Origin: Setophaga petechia | Lineage: Eukaryota > Chordata > Aves > Passeriformes > Parulidae | Reading direction: 5' to 3' | Length of the DNA stretch: 64,000 nt | NCBI GenBank assembly: GCA_024362935.1 | Contig: JANCRA010000008.1 | Coordinates: 30,684,557 to 30,748,556 of the forward strand | Part shown: piece after piece, positions 11,301-26,300 of the stretch | Numbering within the stretch: the first letter of the stretch is position 1 | Layout: each line of letters opens with the position of its first letter | The notes under the pieces: model-generated | Databases searched by the model: none | Seen by the model: the letters and a program-made list of their open reading frames with translations, nothing else | Told to the model about the DNA's origin: nothing | Translations under genes and position numbers: made by a program

Positions 11301-14300
11301 GAAGAGAAGTAGACTAATCTCTGTATGATTCCCTTTTGTGCATTTCAAAATATCTGGTATATTTTGGTGGTATGTGTCCGGTCATCTGCATTATTTATTC
11401 TTCTGCTGTCCAGAGTTATCCAGGATAAATTGACTGCATATGTGCAGGACCGTAGCAGCTGTTTAGAACAGAAAGAAAATAGGTCTTATACAGTCTGAAA
11501 TAAGCCTCTCATTCTTCAAGGTGCATGCAGCTGTGGTCCCAAAGGTGAATTTTTCTTTTCAGGTTCAGGTAGCATTGCTTTAATCAGTACTTTTCCCTAG
11601 AAGATAAGCCAATGGATTAATTTGTAAAAAGATATCTTTTTTTTTTCAGCCTTCTCATTTGAATTGGGAGATTTTTCCAATGCCAACTTGTCAATTAGAA
11701 TGGAGTAGTATTTCTATTACACAGAATCACCACCTATTTGGAAAGATCTTTTCCATTATCTACTCATATGTCATTTTAAGGTAGCAAATAATAAATGCTA
11801 GCCTAAAAATCGTTTGCTAGAGACAAGCTAATGGATGTCCCAAGAGCTTTAATAGACTATGATTGGCAGTTTCCATGTGTAGAGTGGAAGTTTGTGGAGT
11901 GTGCATCACAATTATGCCTGGAATGAAGAAATAAAATAACCAAAGTAATGGAAGTTCAGATTATGTTTCAAGTGGATTTATTCTAAAGTTCAGAGTTCTG
12001 ATGTTAAGGGAATGATAAACAGAGATTATCAAAATGCCACTGTATTTTAGAAAGCTTGTAATTTTGACATTCTGAGATGTTCCTCATTTTCATTCTTCAG
12101 AAAAAGAGGGAGGAGCAACACTGGACTGAATCTCAGTGGTTTTAATATGTGGGCAAACACTTCATACACTATGAGTGGCTGCATCACAAATTATTATAGC
12201 TGTCTTTTGATAGTTGTACAAACAATACCTTAGCCTCTTGCCTGCAGTATTAGCAGGTAATTTGAGAAAAAGTGGCATCTCAGTCATGTGGAAGGAAAAA
12301 TAAAATCTGTAGCACAAGGAGAGTCATAGTGGTATTGGTAGTGTTGGTGCTGAAAGCTCTGGATCTGAGGTTAGTAAATGGGTGGTTACCGCTGGGTTCC
12401 TTGTGGTGGAGAACGCAGCACATGACCTGACAGTGTAATAGTGAAAGTGGAAGAGGGTCAGAATTAAAGTTGAACTGCTAAAATTGCCACAGAATCATCC
12501 ATAGTTTGTTGCACTGCTCCTTTGTTTAGTTCTAACCATCATCACCTTCGGCATCAAACGAGGCTGAGCTGAATGAGAATGGCTGTGATTCTGTGCTTTC
12601 AAAGGGGTTTTGTTATTCAGAAGTACAAACAAGCAGCTGCACTGAGGTAAATGGTACAATTTAAACAGTGTTATCAGAAACTGGCTTGCCCACTTGTCTT
12701 CCCTTATATTCCCTTTAGAGTGCAAGTTACACCAGTATGTTTTGCATCCCTTTGGGTGGACTAGATAACCCAGCTGTATTTTTCATTTGAGTATTTTGTT
12801 TGTCTATTTGTTGCTTTTTCTACCTTTTTCTTTCTCTTAACCCAGTGCCTCAGCTGCATGGTTTAGAGCCATGTCCAGTGTGGATATTTTTCTCATGGAG
12901 GGCTAGTTGCTGTATGTTTATGGTAGTCATATTATACTGGCATTTGAGCAGTGGGTAATTCATACCCACTCTTAAAACAAGTTCCAGCTGAAAGGTAAAA
13001 CTGAACAGGTTTGTCTTTGCTTGAAGTTCCCACCTTTCTTGATCAGGCAAAGATATGGAGAATTTGATGTTTTGGAGAAGAAGGGTAAAAATGTGTTCAG
13101 TATTTAACTAGATTGTGTCATTAATAAAAAGCTAAGCAGCTAGAAGTGCATAGGTGTTGAAATTGATCATTTCACTTTAAAAAAAGTTGGTTTTGTCTTA
13201 TTGAAGAATAAGCTCAATATGTAGTAAAATTTCTCAAAATAAAAATTGTGTTTATTTTTAAAGCAGTAGAATGTGTGCAGGCAGCAAGGATAGAAAATTC
13301 TGTTATCCATTAATATGTTCAATACTTCAAATTATTCCAAGGTAGCAAACATTCATGTGACATAAGAAATACAGATTCTTATGGAAACACTACATCTACT
13401 TTTGGTTTCTTCATCTGTGCTTTAAAGGAGAGATTCTGAATTCCACAGCCACTCATCCCACAGAAGGATGTAGAAGTTTTTGTTTTATTTTAATATGCAT
13501 TTTCATCACCAGTCCAAAAATGAACAAAACATAAATACATTTGTATTACTTAAAAAAAGCTCATTTCTTCTTCTTCAATGGCCCTGTGTAAAAACTACAA
13601 AAAAGAGCACAGGAAAGCCCATAGATTATAATGAATAGCAGGGTAATGTGTTGCTTTTTGTAATGAGGAATGGTGTTAAAAGTAGACAGTCTCCAATATT
13701 TAAACAAATTTTTTGGTAGGAGGTTTTACATTTAATTGCAGTGGCCAAAATAGAGAACAGGGCCTTTTTCCTTGACTTAGTGAAAAGGGGCAGCAAACTA
13801 TTCTTCTCTGCCAGTCTTACCAAAGTCTTGACAAGACCAAGCTGCTCTTTATTTCATATTGCTGGATCATGCTTTAACAAGTTGAGGATCTTAAGAGTGC
13901 TGGCTTTCATACACAGCAACAGCTGCTTAATTTGTGCTAATCATTTTGGAGATTGCATTTGTATTTTATGTGTGTTACTCGTGCTTGAAAGTGTATCCTT
14001 GTGTTGTTGCCAAATAATCAGAGCAGTTGGCAAAATGGAAAAGAAAGAGTTATCAGAACATGAGGTGTTTTTTCCTAAAAGGCTGCACAAATGTGACCTT
14101 TCTTTTTCAGGGGAATTCTAGCTGCTTGTTTAAGAGAAGCAGCTTGGCAAATGTCTAAAGATTCAGAGTTTTCAGTAGTTTCCTGGGGAGCTGAATTTGT
14201 AGTTTTAAATCTGTGAAACAGGCTTTAAGGTAGATTCATAATTGTGAAGATGTGGAGCACTCTGAACATCATTCACAAATTAATATAGATGTTCAGACAT

Positions 14301-17300
14301 GGGTTTACATCTTTTGAAGGTGTATGGACTGTGTTCTCTCTGTGTAGATGTTTAAGGCAAGGAAACCAGTGGATTGTAACCCTGACTGGAGATTACTCTT
14401 TTCCCTAAAGGCCAAGAGAAGTAACTGAAAGTTACAAATAATTCAACTGGAAATAAATTACAGGTCTTATCTCGGTGACATTTTTTAGACACACCTCATG
14501 TCATTTTTTTGAACTCTTGCTTAAACATTTCTGTAAAAGACCATGATCCATAGGTTTGTGCTCAGAGACTTAAGCTTTAGAATTGTGTTTGGGTGCATGG
14601 TTCTGCTATTAACAGCTTTGTGGGAAAAAATGCAATGCATTGGACTGCATTTTGTGATAAATATGTTTAATTCTCATCTCTGCAAGATGAGAATCAATGT
14701 TTTTGAATGAACATCTTGTGTCTTCTAATGATAGTTCACAAACTGTTGAGAGATTAACTCAGCCATTTTTCTGGAAATCCTTAGTGCTGTGGTATCAGGC
14801 CATTGAGAGATCTCTGCAGCTCTGAACCATTCCCAGTCAAATGGGACAATCCTTCAACTCCTTTGCTTGTGTGCTAAGTTCAGTATTAGGAGCCATTAGC
14901 TGTGAGTTCTTTTTCCTAATTTGGCCTGTCAAATCAATATAATTTGGATTTTCAAAGATAGCATTATAAGTTGTGAATTTTTCTGTTCCAGTAGTTTCAT
15001 TTGAAAGTAAGTTTTTCAGTATTAATAAGATCTGCACCTACTCCAAATATTCCTTCCACACACTTAAAATAGGAACAGACAACAAGATATGTGGAAGACA
15101 AAAAAATTGCATGACTTCTTTTTCATATGATGGTCTTTACTTAGCTCTATGCAGTTACAGCACTGTTTGGCTAAAACAGCATAAAAGTGAACTGTCTGTC
15201 AAGGCTGAAGAAGCAAATTTATTTTTCTGATTATTTATTATCCATATTTCTGTTTAGTTAGATGTTTTTTCTCTGTTCTCCTGAACATTAATAACTGCAA
15301 TCTTTAAATCTGTTTTAAGTAGCTTCTTTTGAGCATTTTAAATTTATCTGAGTAAATTTAAGGTACAGTTCCTAAGTGAAAAATTATAAGAAATTATTTC
15401 TTGTTATCTATTTAAAAATTGCTCTGAAAACTTGAATGTAATTGAGAAGGGATCGTTAGTTAATGTTTTGAACTAATAGATCTTTGTCTCATAGTCTTAG
15501 AATGAAAGCAGATTACTTTACCAGTAAAAAGACTCCTGCATATTCACCAGGGATGGCAACAGTCAGTCAAAGTTATGAAAATATTTGGGCACAGTCTGAA
15601 ATTAAGTGGTGACAACTAAGAGTTGAACTGCTCTCACTGAGAGGGTGAATAATGTTCTTTTTTTATTTTCCTTCAGCATTCTCTATTTACTGTTACCTCT
15701 CTCTGCTCTGAACTTTGTGGTTCGTTATGGGGCTTCTGGGAATGCTGCCAGCAAGATGTTCCTGATTGATGGTTCTGAAGCCAAAATTCAGAGGCTCTTA
15801 CAATGTCTAGCCAGCTTTGGCATTGCTGTCTCCTGGGATTGCTTTCAATTTGTATCATCCTACAGCAGGCTGTAAACCCGTCTGCTTCCTGTTGTCCAGG
15901 AGTTTAATGCAGAGCTCAGAGCAGCAGCAGATCAGGAGCATGCATAAAAAAAGAGGTGCTCAGGAACTGACAGTCAGCAGCAGGGTCCCGGGGGACTTGG
16001 ACTTCAGGTAGTAACTTCAACATGCCAATCTGGATTAGGTGTGGGCTCGACCTGGTTGCCAAATGTAAAATGATTTTGTGTTAGGGAAAAAAGATGGTTT
16101 AGTTGTCTGCCTTCAGGATTTCCCAGCAGGAGGAAAAGGTAAATGAAGAGTTTAGCAAGTGAAAATGAAGGCTGTTCTTGTTGATTGCTTTGCAGGTGTA
16201 GTACTAATTAGAAATCATAATGCTTCATGAATACATTTTCTATATTCTACAGAAAGTTTGCTTTAGAAATGAGGACCTCTGCTTCTTTATGTGCATTAAA
16301 AAATAAATGCAACTAGAATGCAACAGACTTGGTTCTTTTTTCCTTTTCTTTCAATTTTAAGGTTATGCACATTTAAACTGTTAAAATCTTCTGCAAGAAA
16401 GTGGCATGTAAAGTATAATACTCTTGAAATACCATTAAACTATAGGTCTGTCTCTCCAGTTAGAAATTAAAGAAATAACAACACTAACTGGTGCTGGTAA
16501 AATGTTGATAAAAGGTTGATTTAAATCTCTTGAGTAACCAGCAGGCTTTATTAATTGGGTGTGTGGAATGGCAATTGAACAGGAATACTGTTAGCAGAAG
16601 GTGAGCTGAAACTGGTTGTGCTTTTATTTCCTCTTTGGGAAAGTGGTGTGACACCTGGCAGAGGTTCAGTGTTGGGTATGTGTTGAATAGGTTCTATCCA
16701 GGTGTTTTGTTTTGTGTAAGGATACTTGTGTGGCATTGCATGGTGTGTTTGGGAGGACCAGAGTGACTTTGCAGCAGTGCTTTGAGGTCTTTCATTGGAA
16801 ACAATCAGAATAAATCTCATCTAGTTACTCCTCAGAAGTGACTGCTGCTGGCTCTCTAAGCCATTGGCTGACTTCAAATGAGGACCAAATCCTGATCAGA
16901 AACACTAAGATTTCTGTACTAATTACACTTCCCAGTAAAAGCATGAGCACTGTTACCTTCAGAAACTCCCAGGAACCTGAGCCATGTTGCTCCTGCTTTA
17001 TTTGACAGTATTTCTGAGGACCAGAAGAGTAAAAGTGTATGTCATCGCCTCTTCCTCCCTCCCCCATATGAGCTAAATTTTATCTTTGTGAACACATTGT
17101 TCAGTTCCTGATTTTTCCCCCGAGCAATGTATTCTGTAAGTGCATGAAGCTTTCTGCATTCGCTCGTTTCAGTCTACATTTGTTTTGTCATTTTTCTGTG
17201 GCGTTAAATGTTGTGATAGATTATAAACATCCTAATGTAACTTGAGCATTTTCACTCAAGTATTTTAGGTATTCTATTCTACTCTATTTTTTAAAATATT

Positions 17301-20300
17301 TTTGTTTCATAGCTACTTACTTTTACGATCAGATTTTCAGTTTGAATGTTTAAGAAATAGAAAAAAAAATACTTAATTTTATCCAATGTAAGTGCAGAAA
17401 GTTGAGTTGTTTCCAGGTGTGCTTCAGTAACCAATTTTCCTTTTGAAATATTTTTTCAAGATGCTTTCTTCAATGAGTTTGTAGCTATCTTGTAATGCTA
17501 GTTTGAAATTTATTTTTTTTTACTTCAGTTACAAATATGAACCATCATCCATATGTCCTTGTATGAGCAGTGGAATGTAAAGTTTGCACTTAAAAATGAA
17601 AAATTCTGAATACTTTCCTTAGCCAGTATGTTTTTTCAGAACTTACGTTCAATACCTGTTATAAAGTGTGTAGCTGATATTCAGAAATTATCTCCTCAAA
17701 AATGTCTTGTTTTCTGCTCATGGGTATCAAGCACATGCCTCAAAAAAGGTCAGAAAATATTCTCAAAGCAGTGTAGCTTCTTAGAAATTTAAATACAAAT
17801 TTGTATTCCTTTATGATAAATATTAATACTAGTAGTATCATAAACCTTCTTGCATCCCATGGGACAGCAAGATTACTAGGTCAAAAGGAGGTGTTTTCTT
17901 CCTTACAGGCATTATACCTTAATGAAAGCCTCAGCCTGGAGTGGTCTTGCATATTTATTGACATTTCTTCAAGGAATGCTTTTTTTCCATGAGTTTGTCT
18001 ACTTATTATTAAAAGTTTGGCACCCACAATTATTTAGTCAGTATAAAATGTTTGAGAATGTGATTATTAATATATTTGATGAAACAGAAATTTTCATACT
18101 TCTAGTGGGAAAAGTATTTCAATTATCTCAGATTTTCTGCAACTTTTGGGGGAAGGTGGTCTTAGTCTCAGTATTTTTCCTCTACTACAATACAAATGGA
18201 CAATAGTGTATATGGTTAATTTGTTTTTCACCTTCAGTACATGAAGATGCTTGGAATATTTGTTTTGGTGTTAATGTGTTAGTACATGCAGCTTGCACAT
18301 TTCCACGCACATTTCCACAGTGAGAGTCAAGAAAGCACAAAATTTATTTGTGCTATAAAGAAGTATGAGTTTTAATTCCTCTTTCTGCACATAGTACAGT
18401 CTAGAAGAGGATCTCATTGGTTAGTAAGTCCTGTGCTTTCATGGTGCCCTTAAATATTTGCATTGCAAGTTAAATGTGTTTTAAGTGTGTTGTGGCAATC
18501 TACAAATATGAGTGCAGTTCCTGATCCATTGAAGTATATCTGCTAAGTAACAGAGCCTATTTCTTGACTGCAAATAATACACTTATCTATGTTATGTTTA
18601 ATTTATGTGTAACTTATCCTATTAGATAAGATTTGTCTTGCTGCTGCAAAGTTATACTAGAAAAAGCCAGGAGGGTTTAAGAAATTGTTATCTTACCCAT
18701 TTGGTTTGTTTGGACAATATGAAGTGCTACTGCTGAGCTCCTGTGGAAATAGTTAGGCCAAGACCTACAATGGAAATTCTTTTGGAGTATGAATGGTGAT
18801 GCAGAGCTTGTGTGCTGCTACTGAAAAGCTCCTGCTTTCTAGAGGCTTGTGTGGATTTTCTGTGTAAACAAACCTTGTCCAAGAGGTTCTTGAGGCCTTG
18901 CAAGGCAGCTAAAGCCTTAGAACATTGAACTTGTAAAGTCACCTTCAATAGGATCAGATGATGGCCAAGAAAACTGCTGTTGAAATACTCAATCCATTAT
19001 TGTCCAGAGCAATATTTCAGCTGTTATTGTTAATTGTAGCTACTGCTTCAATTGTACTCAAGTTAGGTCAAACCTGACATTTGCAACAAAGCAACACGTG
19101 CATACAAGCAGAACCTGTGCCAGCACATGCTGACCTGACCATTACTCACTGCAAACATAACTTCTACTACCAGAACCTCCCCCCAGCCACACCATGGAAG
19201 CTGTCATCCCATGCACCACCCAAGCGAGGTGCCTGCACTAAGAGTTGCCATCAGCTGTTACTTCTCTGGCTGTAATTTGGCCAGTGTGGGTCTGGGTCCA
19301 TACAGGTAGCTTCTCACTGCAAAGGCAGATCCTACCTTCTTGCTGCTCACTAGTCAGCAATGTCAGCATCTTCAGAGGAACTCCCTGAACATTGACCTGC
19401 TGGAACTTGTGCATTGCATAGCTTGCTTAATCAGGTAATTTTTCGGCAGATGGTGTTGTTACACTGCCTGTTTAATCTCTGGACCTAGCAGCTCAGTTTG
19501 TTTCTCTGCAGTCTTCTGAGAGCCACAGTTTAGACATTTGTCTCAAGCGGTTGAAGTGCGACAGGAAGACTGTGCAAACTCCACCACAAATGTTAGATTT
19601 GCATTTAAGAATGGTATCTTATTCAACTACCAAGAGAGGAGCATTGGTACATATTTTGTGTTCCGACAGCTGGTGTGTTTTCAGCCTGTAGTGCAAGACA
19701 GAGTTATCTGCTACCCAAGGGCCTCCATATGGGAAATGCCAAAGGATCACTATCTTCACTGGGAAGTGATTAGTGATCCACATTAGTAATCTTTCTGATT
19801 AGTGATCTATGAAGCAGAAACAATTGAAAATTATTGATTGCAGCAAATCTCACCTGTGTGTGATTTGCAGTGATAGTTTTAGAGCTGTTAACAGTGTCTC
19901 ACTGCAGTAGTTTCCTACCATCTTTGAAGCTATCTTAAGGAAAGCAGGGATCCAATTTGGCGATTTTTTTTCCATTACTTGGTATACACTTATAATAAAT
20001 GTAACAAAATTTGGTGTGTGACATTAAATGAGTTTTTTTGATAAATTGTAAACAGTGTCAAAGGCAGGTATATCCTGGAGGCTTGTTCTTTGTAGTCATG
20101 GTCCTACTATAAGTTCAGGATAGGTCTCAAGCTCTTCCATAAATGCAGAGAACCATATATCACTGGTTCCTGCTATACAGCTGCTCTGTGTGGTTTTGTT
20201 TGGATGGTCTTTATGCTTTTAGCTGTGTTTTTCCTTGGTGCCTCTTGAGCCATAGGCAGATTTTGTTTGTACCTCAAGGAGTAAATAAGTCTCTGGGAAC

Positions 20301-23300
20301 ATCAATAGCATGTATGTTGTGTGCTGCTGCATCTCACTGTGGGATGTCTCTGTGAATCTCTTGGTCTCTGCCCAACTCCTTGACCTGTGCATTCTTCTCA
20401 TTTCTCTTCCAAAACCCTTCCTTTTCCTTTGCTGTTACCTCTGTCAGCTGAGGAACCATACATCACTTGAAACCGTGAAGGCATCACAGCAGAGCATCTG
20501 GCCCAAGCTCTGACTGTGCTTACAGAAGTGATGACTTTCTGACTGGCTTACTCAGGATGGAAACATTCATGTCCCAGACAAGAATCTATGTTATCCTACT
20601 CAAACATTTGCACGCTTGTCTCTCTCAAAGCAAAAATAAATTGTAATTCACTGATGCCTCTCACCTGGGATAGAACTGTACCTCCTATTTCTTTCAGTGC
20701 ATTTTAGAAAAATAAAGACCTGGGCCAGTTGCACTGAAAATGAGTGTCCATCCATAACACTGTGTATTGCTATGAGAGTTGCATTAAGAGTAATATAAAT
20801 GTTGTTTTGTAATTGAATGATTTGGCTGATGTGGTGTCTTGTTTTTTATAGTCTGATAAACATATTGCATGCTGGGACTGAAGTAGTGTCAAGTGGAAAT
20901 ACAGAAGGAGATAAAAGACTGTAGCTAGTGTAGCTAGTTGAGTTAGATGTATTGAAATAGTTTCCTAAAACAGCAATAAAAATGCAGGTAGTTGAGGCTT
21001 TACTTAATGAGAAACTTTTTGTCAGACAAGTCCTCTAAGTGACATAAGGAATTACTTGTCTCTGGGTAAAACATACATGCCCACCTGTGTGAAGTTGCTG
21101 AAATGGGGTTTCATTTCTTTCTTCAGAGTGAAGTTATGAATATAAGTTACTCTTAAAGGTGCAAATTTACCTGTAACAGTTCTGGCTACATACTAGAGAA
21201 TCGTATTAAAAAAACCTGATTTTTCTTTAAATGTGAAAGTATATTATATCAGTAGTTTATTTGTATATTTGTAGTATTGCAGTCATCTGAAATGCATTGA
21301 CTGAATTACAGTTCTTTTACTGTTCTCTCCAGCTTTTGAACTGCAACACTTAAAAATCACACATCAGTTACTACTTCACTGCTGAAACATACCTTACTGG
21401 TTTGCTTTCTCTTTTTAGGTGTCTTGGCTTTTTAATCCAGCAAGAAGTGAAATAACAAGTCTAGATAGTGGAAATATAGATGACATTTTAAGTGAGTACT
21501 TCGAATAATTTTTTTCCTTGTATGTCTGCAGTTACTTATCTTTGTGAATATTCCAGTGGTATTAAATGAATATTCATACCCTAACTTTGAATATATGAAT
21601 TGCAATTGGCTTAGAAATATTAAATGCCTGTGGTCGAAATTAGCTGTCTGAACTAATGTATTGCAATGAGAATTTGAAGTGTCTTAAGAAAATAACTTTT
21701 ATCTTGTTTGCAGAAAGGAATGCTTGATTGCCTAACCAAAACTAGTCTAGAGGGCATTTTAAAAGTTCCCCCCAAAAAATAGCAGCAAGTGAAACCCATG
21801 GTTATGGGCCTTAAGGATCTTGCTTGTTCAGCTCTGCCTTTTCTCAGGTTAAGCACTGGCCTGATTCTGGTGGCTCATAGAATGGGAATCTTTAAATTAA
21901 ACAGATATGTGTTTCTTGTCTGCAACCTTTCCCTCTGAGAAGTATGCAACTTGCCTGTGTCTGGTTGTCTTTGCAGGAAAAGGTTATTACATTGTTTCTA
22001 ATATGTCCAGGGTGAAAACTGTTTAGTAATGTCTGGACTAGAACCTGCCTTATGATATGAGATTGCTTTGTGATATGAGAGCTGTTTGTAGATACCTTTT
22101 CTACAGTGGAAAATATAAAATTATTTCGTACAATGTAATTCACAAAAGGCAATATATGCTAAGTGTGAGGGCTTCTGAAATTTATCCCAGTACTTTCAAG
22201 AAATACTTTATACGTTGGAGGTGACCCTAAACTTCTCGGTGCTTGTTATTTACCTATTTGCCACTGGCATCCCTTGCTGATAATGAAAATCTTAACACCA
22301 TAATTGTAATCAAACTGTGGTGTTCTCCAGCCTGCTCAAGAGTTGTCTTTATCAGCATGTTGTCTTTTCCAGACTTTCAGCATCCTTATCTTCACATGTA
22401 ACTGCTCTGTAGCCTTGCCAGTTTTCTGCTTTGTAAGCATTTCTGCTTTGTAAAGCTGTGGCTGCTATTCTGTAATTGTAGTATGTATTTCAATTTTTTA
22501 AATGTCTAGGTCAGTACTACTGTTAAAAATTAATTTAAAGCATGGTTAGTTGTTAGATTCTATAAAGATAATACTTCATTTTTGGGCAAGAAATTTATCC
22601 TTTTTTATTTTTTCTTAATATGTGAAAAGGAATGCATAAGAACATTACTTCATTATATGTATTCATGTAGTACTGCATTTTTTTTAGTGTTCCTTATTAT
22701 TTTTCTGATTTTGAGGACTAAAAATTTCTTTGCTACCTTTTGCCATAGTATCCAGGTTAAATAAGACAAGTAAGGGCAAACCAGAACAAGTTGCACAGAG
22801 GAGTTGCCTGTTCATCAGTCTTATACCCCAAATAGTTGGGATTTCAGCTTTTAACTAATTTTTAACATTTACAAATAATAGAGCTAGTGCTTAAGAGCTA
22901 CTACAGTTCAGTTTCTGGATGGAAGTGCCTTAATTTTAAATCCAGAAATAATTTTTGCTGCATGTGTTACTTAATTACTTTGTGTGTCTTAATGTCTTAA
23001 GTATTTGCATTTTTTTTGTCTTACATATCAATAAAGTCAATCGAATAATTGACTGAAGGCCTCTTTCATCTTTTTCCCATATGTTATAGATTATATTTCA
23101 GCCAAGACTTACTCCAGCAGTTTTCTAACAATCAGGCTAAGCTTTATGCTAAATTATCTAGAAATATTTGCTTTTGTAGTTTTTTTGCACATACTTTTAT
23201 AATCTTGAATAAAAGAACTGAGAAGTTTGCCTCACAATGTGACATTGGGCTTTTTCTTTTTCTTTCTTCTCAGACAATGCAGATGTTGCTTTAGTTAATT

Positions 23301-26300
23301 TTTATGCTGATTGGTAAGTTATTCAAGTTGGTTTTTTTTTTTAATATTTAAGCTTCTGTCTTTTGAAAACTATCATGTTTTGCTGTAGTTTTCTAATTGA
23401 AAATACAGTGGTCTCTTGCTTTCAAACCAGTTCTTTCCTGGGTTTAGTCCCGATTTCTTCTCCTGTCTATGCTTGCTTGGTTCACATTATTATAGGCTAT
23501 AGCTTTAAACATTGCAGCCTTAATTATGATCATTACTTTTAGGCATACAGCAATAATCCCTCAACATAGCCCACTGCCAGTCTGTAACCTGGCTTATGAG
23601 TGAGAACAGATCAGTTTTGGTCACAGAAGTTCTCTGCTTTAAGGGTGGAGAAGAATGGGGGACAAGAAGCCATTGTAGCATATAACATATACACGCTGCA
23701 TCAATGTGTAGCATGCAGCTGGGCTGCCCAGAGTCAGGTTTTTTCAGAAGGTGGACTTCAGCTCTCTTGGCATTTTGAGAGCAAGACTTGCTCTTCACTT
23801 ACATGTTTGCTGTTGCAGACATAACTGCATCCCCAGGCTGTCACTGTTACGTTTAAGGTAGGTTTCAGTGCAGGCTGGTTTATTGCAAGTCTACTCCTTG
23901 AAGTCTCATTCTCCCAATTTCTACATTATGCATCTCCAATTTCAAAATCTGCCATATGTTTAAAAGGACACAATATAAAATAATTTTATTGACATATTTG
24001 TAATGGGCTTGTGCACCACTGTTACCCTAAACTGCCTAAAACCACTGAAGCATCTTTACAATCCTACCACCTTTTCTGTGGGCAAAAAGAGAGAATTTGC
24101 ATCAAAATCTGACATTACTGCAAGAAGGGACCCTTAGGGTTCTCTTTGTTCTTGCTGCTGTAAAGGCAGTCTGCTCAAATTCAGCCAAACCTGAGCAATA
24201 ATATAATAGATAATACTTATAACTTGTATTGTTGACCCATAGAAAATTACCTGTGATATTTCTTGAAGGTGTTGGTGAATATTTCAATCTCAACAATCTA
24301 AGGAACAACTTTTACTACATTTTTAAAATCACTTTCCATGGGATAATTCAGGTAGAAAAAAATTAACAACATACTGTCTGAATAGATTTCTTAAAGGCTT
24401 CTAATTGATTAATGTTGTTTCCTAGGGAGATAAAGCAGGGAAGCATATCTTGAACTATGTATTCTTTCAGAATTACTTTTTTTTCTGCACCTGATTCATT
24501 CAAGTTACTTTTGAACTGATTTTTATCCACTCAATTACTGGGATGATTACAGATAGATGTGATCTTTTTCAATGGCTTTTCTTTGTTTTCCTTTTTTTCC
24601 TTTTTCCTTGAAAGATTGAAGTGTTCCAGTAGTCATCAATTTAAAGATTTCAAGGTGATGTTTTGAAGTCATGATTTTGTGTTCTATTTACAGGTGCCGC
24701 TTCAGTCAAATGCTGCATCCTATTTTTGAGGAAGCTTCTAATGTAATCAAAGAAGAGTATCCAGATAAGAATCAAGTGGTGTTTGCTAGAGTAGACTGTG
24801 ATCAGCATTGTAAGTAAATCTTGATTTAGGTTTTTCTGTGCTGACTTGCTACCAAGTTAGTAACTGTGTTGAAAAATATGCTAAATAGCTGTGCAAAGTG
24901 CAGTTGTAGATGACCCATCATTTAGCCCAGGGTTGCTTTTAATATATCAGCAAACCTCAGCAATTTCCAGTGTTTCTTTCTGTTTGCATCCATCAACATC
25001 CTTTTTTTTTAATCAGTTCAGCTTATCTCATTTAATGAGGAAAATAGGGCTGTGATTATAAATTGAATTGGCTCATTCACATGTCAGAGAAGCAGTAGTG
25101 CAACAAATGATGCAGGTCTTCACAACCAAGAAAGGGAAGGGGTAACCTTCCACTGTTAGCATGGAGAATATGTTCTGATCAAATCTTCCTTCCACCTGGG
25201 AGTCATGGCAGGGGCTGTAAGTTTCCTTTCACACAGCCAGGCAGGGATCAGAGCTTTGCTCTGCTGTTGTTACACATGCCAGCAAACAGTTCCCTGTTTG
25301 GGTTGGGTTTTCCCCATGCCCAGACATGAAAATTATATGCAATATCTTACTTTATGCTGGTACTCATTCCTATAGTTCTTTTTTAATCCCTTAATAAGTA
25401 AAATGTGAGGAACATCTGCTGCACATTGAAAGGCAAATGGATAGTACCAGGATTTTTATTACACTGTTGGATCAGCTGTGTTATTTTATGCTTCTTGGAG
25501 ACCATCATTTTTAGGAATAATTTCTTAACAGTGGCTTATGATTCCCAAAGAATATTAACAGAAAAAATCAGTTTAATTGATACTGATTATACTGTTTGTG
25601 CTTTACAAAACTGTTAATTTGTAAGGACAAGCATCACTGGAAATTGGCTCATCTTTTCATGTCAAGATAACAACAACAAAACTTTCTGTGAAGTTCTCAC
25701 TAAAGACCATAGTAAAATCAGCCTGTGTTGTTGTGGTTTTTTTGTTGAGGTTTAAATTAATTGCTGCAGTCCTTGCTTTGGTTTATGTAGCTTCAGTTGC
25801 TTGAATAACTCAGAGGCTGGGCTGCTGGATGCCCAGTGTTTAGCTATGAGACATGTCTAAGCAGCAATAGTTAAGAAAACTTTTTTTGCCCTCCACCAAG
25901 TGTTTGAAATGCTTTAAAAGCTTGAAATGCTTAATCCTCTCATGTGCTCTTTGAATTAAGGTAACTGGTGCTTGTTACAGGGAGCTGAGAGGAGGAGATG
26001 CTACAGGAGAGATGGTCATCCCTCCTGGGATTACTTGTAGTGGGCTAAGTAGTAGGAGGCAGCCAGAAGTTTTGGTTTTTCTTTATATTTCTGGAATGCC
26101 ATTAGTTCTCTGTATTTACTATTTTTGTCCTTAATTTAAGTAGATGAGCATGACTGCTGTTGCAGAAGATGTAAAATGTGAGAATTAAAAATAAAATCCT
26201 TTCATGACAGGCAATTTACATTGCCTTTTTGAATTTAAATAACAGAGTTGTGCATGTCATTCCTAGTTTCTAGTATTTATTTGCTGGGTTTTAAAAAATT

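Larger units (their letters stand above)
2313..21418 (+). other. ERP44: ERP44 intron 1 (19.1 kb)
   Basis: No exon of another gene was recognised here on either strand. Contents I can support: the downstream half of the CpG island (to about 2720), a sense CR1 fragment (2728-2941), an antisense CR1 remnant (about 7870-9010), a 26-bp tandem duplication (7645-7696), short poly-T tracts, and a few islands of retained CpG (about 4245-4530 and 10835-10895). The rest is unremarkable AT-rich intron. Confidence 0.85.
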
